Shown here one piece after another: positions 33,598-41,817 of a stretch of 64,000 nt of DNA (within the stretch, counting starts at the first letter, position 1; each line of letters starts with the position of its first letter). The stretch is from an uncultured Bacteroidia bacterium. Its GTDB lineage: Bacteria; Bacteroidota; Bacteroidia; Bacteroidales; F082. The position numbers and the translations under genes were made by a program. The notes beneath the pieces are model-generated. The model was given only the letters and a program-made list of their open reading frames with translations. It ran no database searches and was not told the DNA's origin. The stretch lies in NCBI GenBank assembly GCA_902774295.1, contig CACYHP010000002.1, positions 124,001 through 188,000 of the forward strand, read 5' to 3'.

Positions 33598-34931
33598 TTC
33601 ACATTGTTTTCACGGTAAAACTCCCAAGTGTCGGTGTGACCGTCTTTGTAGGTGTAGCTCCAAACGAGCTCGTCTTTTGTCAGTTTCGCCAAGTTAAACT
33701 TGGTCTCACGCCCGATGCCGGCGCTCACTTTCTTAACGATATAGGCAGCAAGCTCGCGTTCTTCGCCGCAGCCATCTCCTTTAGCCTCAAGCAGTTCCAT
33801 GCGGAAACTTTCGGCATCACCCGATGAATAGAAATCGTTGCCTTCAATGCGCCACCAACCCGGACTGACATAGTTAAAGATCCAAGTCACAGTGCCGCCT
33901 TTGTTCAAAGTCACCCGATAAACCTGATTTGCCGAGTCGAGAGCGCTGCCGTCGGGATAAAAATCCATGGTGCCAGTCTCGTGCACATCGACATGACCTT
34001 CAGCTATGTCATAATTCCATCCATGCTGGTAATAATAGTGTCCGGCAGCATCTATTTTATTAAAATCTTTAATCCATTCCAACGCTGACTCTACCGGCGT
34101 TTCGGTCATCACATCTGGCTGAATAGGGTCGTCGCAAAACACCTCATCGGTGCGGGCGACATCGGTGCCTGTGGTGAGCACGAGTTGCGAGCCGTCAGGA
34201 AGGCTAAACGGCTGGTTGCACGAGGCATAACCTGCTGTAGGCGCACCGAAAGTGCGCGCGTTTTCCATGCCACGGAAACAAATAAGAACCGCTTCGCCAG
34301 AACTTGCAGTCTTGTCGTCGGTGAGAATCGCCACAGGGCATTCGATTGGCGATTGTCGCGTCACACCAACCGCTTTCACCACAAATTCCACATTGACTTT
34401 ACTACAATGATTGCGAGTCTGGAATTTCAAAATAATGTCATCAGGCAGAAAACGATGCACCGCGGCAATCATCGGATGCATGTTGCCTCCAAGGTTGCCT
34501 CGGAGGTCTATGACAACACCTTGCAAGTCATCTGGAATAGCGTTTAAAACGGTATTAGCGTATTTGACACCATCTTCATGATTACCCATAAAATGCGGCA
34601 GTTTGATGAATGCGATGCTATCTTCCATAATCTCAACTGTCGGCATTTCCCATTCAGCGTTGTTATTTTCCTTTATCCCGTCGGCAGTGATCAAAAATGT
34701 GTGCTTGCCACCCGCCACTTTGCCCGTTTTAATAACGATTTCCTGAGCCTCTTCAATAGTTTCAGGATTCGCTGACAAAGCTTCATTTTTGGCATTTTCC
34801 CATTCGTCACCTTGGGCATAAATGCCATACTTATCCATGATTTTAACGGCTTTTTTGACATAATTGGTGTTCGAATTGCCGCATGATGCCATCAAGCAAG
34901 CTGTCAACAATATTAATAATACACGTTTCAT
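33594..34931 (-). CDS. S41 family peptidase-like lipoprotein
   Basis: About 445 residues from MKRVLLILLTACLMASC, lipobox Cys17; the upstream Met at 34946 is rejected. The S41 (tail-specific protease) core is visible: IAFIKLPHFMGN, LQGVVIDLRGNLGGNM, and PVAILTDDKTASSGEAV with the catalytic Ser, followed by ARTFGAPTAGYAS. There is no PDZ domain, and the C-terminal 130 residues (HYYYQHGWNYDIAEGHVDV onward) form an extra domain with a lipocalin-like look. It probably cleaves peptides in the periplasm. It overlaps the downstream AlkZ-like gene. Confidence 0.85.
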   Translation of the reverse strand: MKRVLLILLTACLMASCGNSNTNYVKKAVKIMDKYGIYAQGDEWENAKNEALSANPETIEEAQEIVIKTGKVAGGKHTFLITADGIKENNNAEWEMPTVEIMEDSIAFIKLPHFMGNHEDGVKYANTVLNAIPDDLQGVVIDLRGNLGGNMHPMIAAVHRFLPDDIILKFQTRNHCSKVNVEFVVKAVGVTRQSPIECPVAILTDDKTASSGEAVLICFRGMENARTFGAPTAGYASCNQPFSLPDGSQLVLTTGTDVARTDEVFCDDPIQPDVMTETPVESALEWIKDFNKIDAAGHYYYQHGWNYDIAEGHVDVHETGTMDFYPDGSALDSANQVYRVTLNKGGTVTWIFNYVSPGWWRIEGNDFYSSGDAESFRMELLEAKGDGCGEERELAAYIVKKVSAGIGRETKFNLAKLTKDELVWSYTYKDGHTDTWEFYRENNVK

Positions 34932-34942
34932 AATTATAATAT

Positions 34943-35275
34943 TCAAACTTTTAAATTATTCTTAGCCTCTGTATTATTTGCATGAACCATGGCGATTTTA
35001 GGACATTGTTCCATTTCCGGGCATTTGCCGCAGGTCTCAACGCCCTTTTGCATCGCGCATTGGCGAATTGGGCAAAGCTTATCGCAGAAAACGGTCTTCC
35101 TGCCATTAACACGACAGCCGTCACAGTTGATATGCTCAGGCAAAATTAAAACATTATTCAATTCCGACCATAGCTTTGCTGTTTTTTCACGCAAAGCGTT
35201 GTCGTTGTTCTGTGTGGCAATAAAAGCGTCACATTTCTCGCAGTTCAAGCCACAAAAGGCTATCATATCATTCAT
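34943..35275 (-). CDS. DUF3795 Cys-rich protein
   Basis: A 110-residue protein with the DUF3795 pattern: AFCGLNCEKCDAFIATQNND at the start, then NCDGCR, FCDKLCPIRQC and TCGKCPEMEQCPK. Eleven or more Cys in pairs point to a metal site, probably zinc or an iron-sulfur cluster. Role unknown. It lies 12 bp upstream of the S41 gene and is part of a minus-strand run of small genes. Confidence 0.88.
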   Translation of the reverse strand: MNDMIAFCGLNCEKCDAFIATQNNDNALREKTAKLWSELNNVLILPEHINCDGCRVNGRKTVFCDKLCPIRQCAMQKGVETCGKCPEMEQCPKIAMVHANNTEAKNNLKV

Positions 35276-35308
35276 TTTATATTATTTTTTAACACGAATT
35301 ATCATTAA

Positions 35309-35839
35309 TTATTCATTAATTTTCATTCTATCTAGTTTCATCACTTTAACCGGTCTGTCGGCCCCGACAACCAGATTCGGGCAGTAAGTCACCTCACCTG
35401 TATCTTTAAAGCCACACTTCTCCATAACCTTGCCAGATGCTGGATTTTCAGGGAAATAATCGCCCCAAATTGCATTGAATTTATTTACATTAAAACAATA
35501 ATCAATGACCAAACGCAATGCCTCAGTGCAGATTCCTTTGCCCCAGTAAGGCTTGGCGACCCAATAGCCGATTTCACATTCGTTTTCAGCTATTATCAAG
35601 TTTGAAACAGAAGCTCTAAGTACTCCGATACATCCGATTATCTCAGAGGTCTCTCTTAACTCAATTGCCCATGTATCGTCATTGCTGAAAAAGTTTTTAA
35701 TAATCTCCCTGCTCTCCTCCACGCTTTTATGTGGCGGCCAACCGGCGCGAGGTCCCACATCGGGGTCACTGGCGTATTTAAATAAAGCCTCGGCATCACT
35801 TTCCCGCCAAGGGCGAAGTAAAATCCTTTTCGTTTCCAT
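35309..35839 (-). CDS. GNAT family N-acetyltransferase (RimJ/RimL type)
   Basis: A 176-residue acetyltransferase starting METKRILLRPWRESDAEALF; ECEIGYWVAKPYWGKGICTE is the acetyl-CoA binding motif A, followed by the FNVNKFNAIWGDYFPENPAS and GKVMEKCGF blocks typical of this subfamily. Substrate (a protein N-terminus or a small amine) unknown. Its start codon overlaps the stop of the zinc-ribbon gene, so the two are co-translated. Confidence 0.93.
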   Translation of the reverse strand: METKRILLRPWRESDAEALFKYASDPDVGPRAGWPPHKSVEESREIIKNFFSNDDTWAIELRETSEIIGCIGVLRASVSNLIIAENECEIGYWVAKPYWGKGICTEALRLVIDYCFNVNKFNAIWGDYFPENPASGKVMEKCGFKDTGEVTYCPNLVVGADRPVKVMKLDRMKINE

Positions 35840-36114
35840 TATTTTTTCCAGCGTTTAAGCATCGGGAAATACTGCCGCATCATGTCCTTGTATTCCTCCT
35901 TGGTCATCGGCTTCGGCATATTTTTGTTCACCTCGTCAACAAATTGGGCGCAGAACTCAATCATTTCGTCCATGGTGCAGTCGTTGGTGAACTTACCGTT
36001 CTGATAGCAGTACATGCAGTAATCATCGTTCTTGCTTCCGTCGGCGTTAGTGCCGCGATTCTCATCACTCAGAGGCATTCCGCAGCTCTGACAAAATTTC
36101 ATTTCTTGTTCCAT
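35839..36114 (-). CDS. Small putative zinc-ribbon protein
   Basis: A 91-residue protein: MKFCQSCGMPLSDENRGTNA, then DYCMYCYQNGKF, which gives the two Cys pairs of a zinc ribbon (Zn_ribbon_2-like family), followed by a helical part with MDEMIEFCAQFVDEVNKNMP and KEEYKDMMRQYFP. Common in Bacteroidota and Firmicutes next to acetyltransferases and other small enzymes. Function unknown. MKFCQ at residue 5 is an alternative start. Confidence 0.9.
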   Translation of the reverse strand: MEQEMKFCQSCGMPLSDENRGTNADGSKNDDYCMYCYQNGKFTNDCTMDEMIEFCAQFVDEVNKNMPKPMTKEEYKDMMRQYFPMLKRWKK

Positions 36115-36127
36115 AGAATTATTTAAA

Positions 36128-36661
36128 TCAATTATTCGACAAAATTACATTTTTTATAGCTTCTAATGAATTGAAATCAACAAAATCGACAATCTTTCCG
36201 TATGTTTCAAGCATCGCTCTGGTCTCGGCGTTTTGCTCCGATTCAGGCTGCTTCGAGACTTTCGAATGCAGCAGCGACATCATCAGTTTGTGTTTTAAAC
36301 CCAATTTGTTATAGTCGATGGCACCGCGAAGATGGAAGATTTTGTTTTCATTATAAAATGCTGCAGGAATCTGATTTTTCAAAGAGTTCCTAATGTTTTG
36401 GACGTTCTCGGCATCGGTTGGGTCAGCCAGACCGACAGTGGCCACTATCAATACTTGATTTTCAGTCATCTTTGCGACAGTTTTCTTTATTCCAGTGACA
36501 CCGCCGGCATACAAAGCGCCCAAATAGACGACTTTATCATATTTTTCAACGTCTTTCGCGTCTTTATAATTCACACATTCAATGCCTGTCATCTCCGAAA
36601 GATGCTCCGCATAGCGCTTCGTCGCGCCATATTCGCTGCCGTAAACGATTATTGATTTCAT
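36128..36661 (-). CDS. Flavodoxin-domain protein (HemG-like)
   Basis: A 177-residue protein with an FMN-binding start MKSIIVYGSEYGATKRYAEH, then VVYLGALYAGGVTGIKK and LIVATVGLADPTDAENV at the flavin loops. Resembles flavodoxin_5 proteins such as menaquinone-dependent protoporphyrinogen oxidase HemG, but no haem genes are nearby, so a general redox role is as likely. It is 3 bp downstream of the acyltransferase stop. Confidence 0.88.
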   Translation of the reverse strand: MKSIIVYGSEYGATKRYAEHLSEMTGIECVNYKDAKDVEKYDKVVYLGALYAGGVTGIKKTVAKMTENQVLIVATVGLADPTDAENVQNIRNSLKNQIPAAFYNENKIFHLRGAIDYNKLGLKHKLMMSLLHSKVSKQPESEQNAETRAMLETYGKIVDFVDFNSLEAIKNVILSNN

Positions 36662-36664
36662 TTT

Positions 36665-37792
36665 CTATCTGTCTACATTTTTTACTTTCTTCTCTCCAAA
36701 AACACACCATCTCACAAACGGGACTCTGTGTAATCCCTCATAAAGCAAAGGTGAAATCGCAAATACCGCCACCGTCAGAATCAGATACATCGCAAACGGA
36801 GGCAGCTGCTCTCTCATGTTGAAATACATATATGAGCCGACGCCCGCAATCACCAGATAATGAACGACATAGATGCCGAAACTCGACTTTGTCATGTAGC
36901 CGGCGAACTTACCGGTGTAATCGAATTTTGCCTTGAACCAGCCCATCATCGCGAGGCACATCAGCCAGCCGTAGAGACAGTTGAGCGGACTTCCCATATA
37001 TTGAGGCGTGGTGTTGTTGAGTCCGAAAGTGGTGACAACCAAAACCGTGCCTGTGACAGCGGCGAACAGCATCATAGGAGCCCAGAACCTTCCTAAAGTC
37101 TCCTGCACCTTATCGTGTGAAAACACAAGATATCCCATCATGAAGACGATGAAGTAAAACACCGGCTTGTAGAGGTTGTAGAGACCGTCGGCACTCTCTG
37201 CGCGCGGATTCATGATGAGGGTCTTCTCGCCAAGCCAGAAGAGGAACACAAGGAGGACCATCCAAGCCATTCCCAACTTGCCTGATGCCATTTTGCCGCA
37301 CCAGCTGTGAAAGCGGCCGTTTTTATCTATGGCAGTTATGATGAGCAAAAGCAGCGAAAACAGCCATAAATCCTGTACGAACCACAGCGGTCCGATGCCG
37401 TTCACCGACCAGATGAGATATTTTACTGGCTGCGGCACTGCTGCCAATACATCGGTGCCACCGACATGGGTGTTGAAATACCCCACCATCCACTGGAACA
37501 CAAACAATCCGATGGTAGCAGGCACCAACAACTTGCGCGTTCTCGACTTAAACCATTGTCCAGCCGGGACTTTCTCCAACGAATATCTCGAGCCTATTCC
37601 CGCCAGCAAGAAAAGCAGCGGCATGAACCAAGGATACAAGATATACATCAGCACGTCCTGATACTGCGGGCCGTCGCCGAAGCCGCCCACGCCGCCGAAA
37701 ACGCCTTTGTTGTTATAGAAATAAACTACGTGGTAAAGCAGCACCAGAAGCACCGTCACCCAACGTAAGTTATCAATCCAATGTCTTCTCAT
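36665..37792 (-). CDS. Membrane acyltransferase (family 3)
   Basis: A 375-residue protein with about ten membrane helices, starting MRRHWIDNLRWVTVLLVLLY with the catalytic-type His (YHVVYFYNN) in the first helix of the Acyltransferase_3 family. LFLLAGIGSRYSLEK, and GPLWFVQDLWLFSLLLLIIT are typical. Such enzymes put acyl groups on glycans, lipids or small molecules. It is the first gene of the minus-strand run flavodoxin, zinc ribbon, GNAT, DUF3795, and is 9 bp behind the M28 peptidase start. Confidence 0.93.
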   Translation of the reverse strand: MRRHWIDNLRWVTVLLVLLYHVVYFYNNKGVFGGVGGFGDGPQYQDVLMYILYPWFMPLLFLLAGIGSRYSLEKVPAGQWFKSRTRKLLVPATIGLFVFQWMVGYFNTHVGGTDVLAAVPQPVKYLIWSVNGIGPLWFVQDLWLFSLLLLIITAIDKNGRFHSWCGKMASGKLGMAWMVLLVFLFWLGEKTLIMNPRAESADGLYNLYKPVFYFIVFMMGYLVFSHDKVQETLGRFWAPMMLFAAVTGTVLVVTTFGLNNTTPQYMGSPLNCLYGWLMCLAMMGWFKAKFDYTGKFAGYMTKSSFGIYVVHYLVIAGVGSYMYFNMREQLPPFAMYLILTVAVFAISPLLYEGLHRVPFVRWCVFGEKKVKNVDR

Positions 37793-37801
37793 TTTTAAAA
37801 A

Positions 37802-39067
37802 TTAATATTTCTCAACAAAATCAGTGATGATCTTGAAAATAGGCTCGTAAGTCACGAAGATAGCGTTCTTGTATGTGTCGTAAATAGTGTGATAATACTT
37901 GAACGCGTCGCCATTCTCGTTCTCAAACAGGATGCATGGCACCTTCTGCTCAGCAAACGGATAGTGGTCACTGTTGGCAGCCAACTCGCCACGATGCAAG
38001 GCCTCGAAATAATGCTTCTCACCGTTGATTTTCTCGAGCAAAGCAAATCCGCGGACACCCTCGTCGCTGATCTCACAGTACTGCACAGGGTTGTTGTCGC
38101 CAATCATATCGATGTTAAACAGATATTTAATCTCCTTGAGCGACACCGTCGGGTTCTTGACATAAAACTCCGAGCCGTTCAAACCTGAGTCTTCACCTGA
38201 AAATGCTATGAAATACATGTCGAATTCAGGTTTGTTCTTTGCATAATATTCCGCCAAGGTGACGATGGTGGCAGTACCTGAAGCGTTGTCGTTGGCACCG
38301 GCGTAATACACCTTTTCACCAAGGTTTCCGAGGTGGTCGTAATGTGCAGTAAACACATAGCAGCTGTCGTGTCTCTTGCCGTTCACCTTCGCGATGACGT
38401 TGAAGAGCTCATAATCCTGCAGCCATTCGTTGTCGATATCAAACTTCACGTTTTTCACACCTTCGATAGCTTCCGGTGTCACCCAAACGACAGGCTTGCC
38501 CATCACACGGCTGCCGTATGCCTTATAAAATTTGATAGGCGATGTCCATGTCTGGATAAAACCTCCTACAGAAGAATCCTTTTTATGCAATGGCTTGAAT
38601 GCCTCGTGAGTATACATAAACCAGAAGTCGCAAACCACCATGCAGTTGGCATATTCAGGCTTTGCCAGATCGGCATACATCTTCTCCGCGTCGAAATTCA
38701 GCGTATCCACATGATACACAGGAAATTCGCCGTGTACGCCCGGAGAATATTCTCTCATAGAGAAATCCACGCCCGGAGTGAGTTTCTTGCCGTCAGCCCA
38801 CATATCCATCTTTCCGCAGAATGTGTTGATATCGATTTTGAAAGGCTGGCGCACCACCTCGTCGGCTCCTACTTTCTTGAACTCTTCCACGAGATAATCT
38901 CCCGCCATATTGGCGCCGTTTTTGGCATATCCCCTGCCCTGGTATTTCTTGGAACTCAGTTCCTTCACGATCTTTTTGTAATGCTTTAAATCCTGTGCAT
39001 TCAATGATGTCTCTGTAAACATCCCAATGGCGAACACCGCCAATAATACTACTAATATTCTTTTCAT
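37802..39067 (-). CDS. Secreted M28 family metallopeptidase
   Basis: About 421 residues from MKRILVVLLAVFAIGMF; the long upstream extension of the frame runs into repeat family A and is rejected. Signal peptide ends TSLNAQ. Zinc ligands of M28: FTAHYDHLG, GANDNASGTA, FSGEDSGLNGS with the catalytic Glu, NIDMIGD, and NSDHYPF. A PA-like insert lies in the N-terminal half. It is an exported aminopeptidase-like enzyme. No T9SS tail, so it is probably periplasmic. Confidence 0.93.
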   Translation of the reverse strand: MKRILVVLLAVFAIGMFTETSLNAQDLKHYKKIVKELSSKKYQGRGYAKNGANMAGDYLVEEFKKVGADEVVRQPFKIDINTFCGKMDMWADGKKLTPGVDFSMREYSPGVHGEFPVYHVDTLNFDAEKMYADLAKPEYANCMVVCDFWFMYTHEAFKPLHKKDSSVGGFIQTWTSPIKFYKAYGSRVMGKPVVWVTPEAIEGVKNVKFDIDNEWLQDYELFNVIAKVNGKRHDSCYVFTAHYDHLGNLGEKVYYAGANDNASGTATIVTLAEYYAKNKPEFDMYFIAFSGEDSGLNGSEFYVKNPTVSLKEIKYLFNIDMIGDNNPVQYCEISDEGVRGFALLEKINGEKHYFEALHRGELAANSDHYPFAEQKVPCILFENENGDAFKYYHTIYDTYKNAIFVTYEPIFKIITDFVEKY

Positions 39068-39107
39068 TTTTTTAAACTTTAATGTTATCTTTTTCAATTT
39101 ATTTTTT

Positions 39108-39197
39108 GTCATTTTTAGCGAAATAAAATGGAGTCGAGAAATCCATACCATTTAATAGCCGGAGATTTCTCCGCTCCCTTCGGTCGGTCGAAATGAC
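39108..39197. repeat. Palindromic dispersed repeat, family A, copy 2
   Basis: GTCATTTTTAGCGAAATAAA at the left, AGTCGAGAAATCC in the middle, GGAGATTTCTCCGCTCCCTT and GGTCGAAATGAC at the right. It lies between the M28 peptidase start and the LiaF-like stop. Confidence 0.85.
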
Positions 39198-39209
39198 GAT
39201 CCGAGGGGG

Positions 39210-39761
39210 TTAATTAAGAATATGAACTCCTCCGAAGAAATTGCTTGCCACCACGTGCAGCGTCTTCGCTTCAGGCTTCATGCCTTTGTAGGTCTCGTCG
39301 CCCACGCCTCCGATGAAGCTACGGCTCTGGACCACCACGTTGACGTTGGTAGGAACGTAAATCTCAACGCCGCCGAAGAAGGTGTGGATGTCGATCTCCT
39401 CGTCCTCTGTTATCACAGCCTCGCGAAGGTCCAGTTTGATGCCTCCAAATGAAGCGTCGAGCTTGGCGCCGTGGAAGGTCTCGCCATGATAGATGTACTG
39501 GTCGCCGCCGTATTTCGTGTTACAGCAGATGCGTTTGCCATCCTCTCCCACCGGCACCGGACGGTCGAGCCACTGGTCGCGGTTGCGTTTGAAGCCATTA
39601 ATGATAATGTCACCGCCGAGATATATAAGGAGCGCCGGCGCGATGTACTCTGTCAATGGCTGGCTCCACAGCCATTCCCAATGCAGGATGTTCCACATGT
39701 CAGCCAGCTTCAGCAAACCGGCTGCAATCAGAATGATTCCCCAAAATGTTTTTTTTGTCAT
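39210..39761 (-). CDS. LiaF-like membrane protein
   Basis: About 183 residues from MTKKTFWGIILIAAGLLKL; the longer frame begins upstream of the promoter. Two membrane helices (IILIAAGLLKLADMW, APALLIYLGGDIIING) precede a beta-helix-like C-terminal domain (AKLDASFGGIKLDLREAVI, IDIHTFFGGVEIYVPTNVNV, ASNFFGGV) of the cell-wall-active antibiotic response / LiaF type. LiaF proteins modulate envelope-stress two-component systems. It is divergent from a LytTR regulator at 39924, which fits such a role. Confidence 0.85.
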   Translation of the reverse strand: MTKKTFWGIILIAAGLLKLADMWNILHWEWLWSQPLTEYIAPALLIYLGGDIIINGFKRNRDQWLDRPVPVGEDGKRICCNTKYGGDQYIYHGETFHGAKLDASFGGIKLDLREAVITEDEEIDIHTFFGGVEIYVPTNVNVVVQSRSFIGGVGDETYKGMKPEAKTLHVVASNFFGGVHILN

Positions 39762-39806
39762 GATGCTATAAATTTTAAATCCTATTATTTCGTTTGAATT
39801 TTTCTG

Positions 39807-39814
39807 CAAAAGTA
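39807..39814 (-). promoter_or_regulatory. -7 box (TACTTTTG) of the LiaF-like gene
   Basis: Minus-strand TACTTTTG, 45 bp before the start at 39761, in the divergent gap with the LytTR gene. Confidence 0.55.
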
Positions 39815-39907
39815 TTGCGACATTCAATACGGCGCAAGTTTTTGGGATATTCTGCACGTTTTTGTGATGAAATGTAAAATTTTGGGACGAATGGCAAAAA
39901 AAATACT

Positions 39908-39915
39908 TATTTTTG
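39908..39915 (+). promoter_or_regulatory. -7 box (TATTTTTG) of the LytTR gene
   Basis: TATTTTTG ends eight bases before the preferred ATG at 39924; TTTG at 39881-39884 could be the -33 element. It lies downstream of the longer frame's first Met, so that start is rejected. Confidence 0.55.
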
Positions 39916-39923
39916 CATTCGCA

Positions 39924-40790
39924 ATGACAAACGAACAGAAAGAAACGATACGCATTAGGATCATCAGCTCAGGCTTCACGGTGCTGGCAATAGCCATATT
40001 CAAGCCTTTCGGCCTAGATTTGACTCAATGGCAGGCCTATATGCATCTTCTCGCGATGTTCGTGATTGGTTTTGTTGCCTGTCTTGTGACGGAATGCATC
40101 CTTCGATATATCTTTAAGATGCCGACATCGCTCGACAACGGCGTCGACTACATCATCAAACGCAACATGCGCTTCCAGCTCATCAACACGCCGCTGGTGG
40201 CGCTGATTTTATGCCTATACCGTCATTTTGTGATGAGTGTCAGCGTGGCGGGCAACAGCCTCTCGTGGGGTAACTTCTTCGAAACGCTCGTCATCATTGC
40301 GTTTTGCTCATTTATCATTGGAATTTATTGGAGATTTCAGTTTCGCAGCCGCTACCTCACCGCCGAGCTCAACGAGACCCGTCAGATGAACGAAAAGCTG
40401 CAGAAATCGCAGCAGTCAGAGGTTTTAAAAGCTGAAGCGCCGGTCTCCGACGACATCACACTCACCGGCACCACCAGCGAGACTGTTTCATTGAATATTC
40501 AGGATTTGTTATACATCGAGACCGTCGGCAACTACGTGAAAATATATCAGCTGCACGACGGTAAGGTGCGTTCCGACATGCTCCGCGCCACCTCCAAACA
40601 GCTCGAGGACGACCTCAGCGCCTACCCTATGATAGTACGCTGCCACCGTGCCTTCCTCGTCAACATGCAGCAGGTCGAGCGCATCGTGTCAAAACCTGGC
40701 GGCATGCTCCTCGTCATCAAACACTGCGACGACGCCATCCCTGTCTCGAGAAGCAACATGTCGGAAATCAAGAAAAAACTGTCGATATGA
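39924..40790 (+). CDS. Membrane-anchored LytTR transcription regulator
   Basis: About 288 residues. Four membrane helices occupy the first 155 residues (IISSGFTVLAIAIF, MHLLAMFVIGFVACLVTECI, FQLINTPLVALILCLY, ALVIIAF-like SFIIGIYW), a coiled-coil linker with NEKLQKSQQ follows, and the last 100 residues form the LytTR DNA-binding domain (IQDLLYIETVGNYVKIY, MIVRCHRAFLVNMQQVERIV). There is no receiver or kinase domain. This membrane-LytTR layout is common in Bacteroidota and often sits beside LiaF-like genes, as here. Its stop overlaps the following lipoprotein start (ATGA). Confidence 0.92.
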   Translation: MTNEQKETIRIRIISSGFTVLAIAIFKPFGLDLTQWQAYMHLLAMFVIGFVACLVTECILRYIFKMPTSLDNGVDYIIKRNMRFQLINTPLVALILCLYRHFVMSVSVAGNSLSWGNFFETLVIIAFCSFIIGIYWRFQFRSRYLTAELNETRQMNEKLQKSQQSEVLKAEAPVSDDITLTGTTSETVSLNIQDLLYIETVGNYVKIYQLHDGKVRSDMLRATSKQLEDDLSAYPMIVRCHRAFLVNMQQVERIVSKPGGMLLVIKHCDDAIPVSRSNMSEIKKKLSI

Positions 40791-41365
40791 AAAAACTATT
40801 CCAAGCATTATCAATCTGCATTATCTCGATATTTATGCTCTCATGCGAAGATTCTAACGACTGTGCCATCCGTCAGATGTGCCAATACATTCATAATCAA
40901 TATCCTTTGGCGACATTGCAAGACATCTACAAGACATGCTATCAGGATTTCTTCGGTGCCGAACATCTGATGAATGACACCGCCGCAGCGAGATATTACA
41001 TCAACTATGAGCTCGAGCAGTGTAAAGACACCGACCTCAGCCTCATGCCGAGACGTGAGCCTACGGGATTCCGTCATCGTTTCGTGAGAATCAATTTTTC
41101 AAATATCGTGGATGGCGATATCACTGAGGAACAGCTCGTTATGATGTTTATCGGCGCCGCCGGCAAAGATAACGCCTTCAGCGATGACTGGGCATCGGAA
41201 TGGCAACAAATTGAGAAAATTGCGTTGAAAGTCAACCCCGGCTGGGCCGACGCTGAATTACAAGCCGAGCTGATGGAGGCCGCTGCAAACAAATATGCTG
41301 TCCGCCACAGCGATGAATTTCGGAATAATTACAACCCGCACTATAGAATTGTAAGAAACGACTAA
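40787..41365 (+). CDS. Conserved hypothetical lipoprotein
   Basis: A 192-residue lipoprotein, lipobox IFMLSC with Cys20. The mature part has CAIRQMCQYIHNQYPLATLQ, DIYKTCYQDFFGAEHLM, and RREPTGFRHRFVRINFSNIV; I recall this pattern in unnamed Bacteroidales proteins but no function. It overlaps the LytTR gene by 4 bp, so it is co-translated and may be part of the regulator's envelope-sensing unit. A family A repeat hairpin follows. Confidence 0.75.
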   Translation: MKKLFQALSICIISIFMLSCEDSNDCAIRQMCQYIHNQYPLATLQDIYKTCYQDFFGAEHLMNDTAAARYYINYELEQCKDTDLSLMPRREPTGFRHRFVRINFSNIVDGDITEEQLVMMFIGAAGKDNAFSDDWASEWQQIEKIALKVNPGWADAELQAELMEAAANKYAVRHSDEFRNNYNPHYRIVRND

Positions 41366-41372
41366 AGAAAAC

Positions 41373-41408
41373 GTCATTTCGACTTCACTTCGTTACGCTC
41401 GAAATGAC
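41373..41408. repeat. Palindromic dispersed repeat, family A, copy 3 (short form)
   Basis: GTCATTTCGA and TCGAAATGAC form a 10 bp stem around 16 bases. Sitting between convergent genes, it could act as a two-way terminator. Confidence 0.85.
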
Positions 41409-41411
41409 GGG

Positions 41412-41810
41412 TTACATTGATTTCTTTATCCTTTCATAGAGTTCCGGCAGCCTTCTTTCTATAATCACCGGGCGTCCGTTCTCAGTGAAGCAGTGTACGC
41501 TGTGACCTTCGGCGACGAGCTTGCCTTCTTTTCGCATGGTATAGAAAAACTCGAACTTCAGCTCGCTCATGCTTCCTATCTTCACCTCCACCTCAACGAT
41601 ATCCTTGAACGTCGTCGGGCTCTTGTATTTGCATTCTACGGAAACCACCGGCGACACCACGCCGTCAGCCTCAATCTTGTCAAAACCCCAGCCCAGCTTG
41701 TCGAGATAGTCGATGCGAGCCTCCTCCATGATTCTGATATAGTTGGAATGATGAGTGATTCCCATGCGGTCACACTCGTAATATCTTATTTCGTGCTTGT
41801 AGATATGCAT
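41412..41810 (-). CDS. Acyl-CoA thioesterase (YbgC/FadM type, hotdog fold)
   Basis: About 132 residues from MHIYKHEIRYYECDRMGITH. Asp14 in YECDRMGITHHSNY is the catalytic residue of the 4HBT group; VECKYKSPTTFKDIVEVEV and the terminal helix fit the fold. The start at 41810 is preferred to the one at 41831, which would overlap the upstream lipoprotein gene by 14 bp. It hydrolyses acyl-CoA thioesters; substrate chain length unknown. Confidence 0.9.
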   Translation of the reverse strand: MHIYKHEIRYYECDRMGITHHSNYIRIMEEARIDYLDKLGWGFDKIEADGVVSPVVSVECKYKSPTTFKDIVEVEVKIGSMSELKFEFFYTMRKEGKLVAEGHSVHCFTENGRPVIIERRLPELYERIKKSM

Positions 41811-41817
41811 GATAGTA

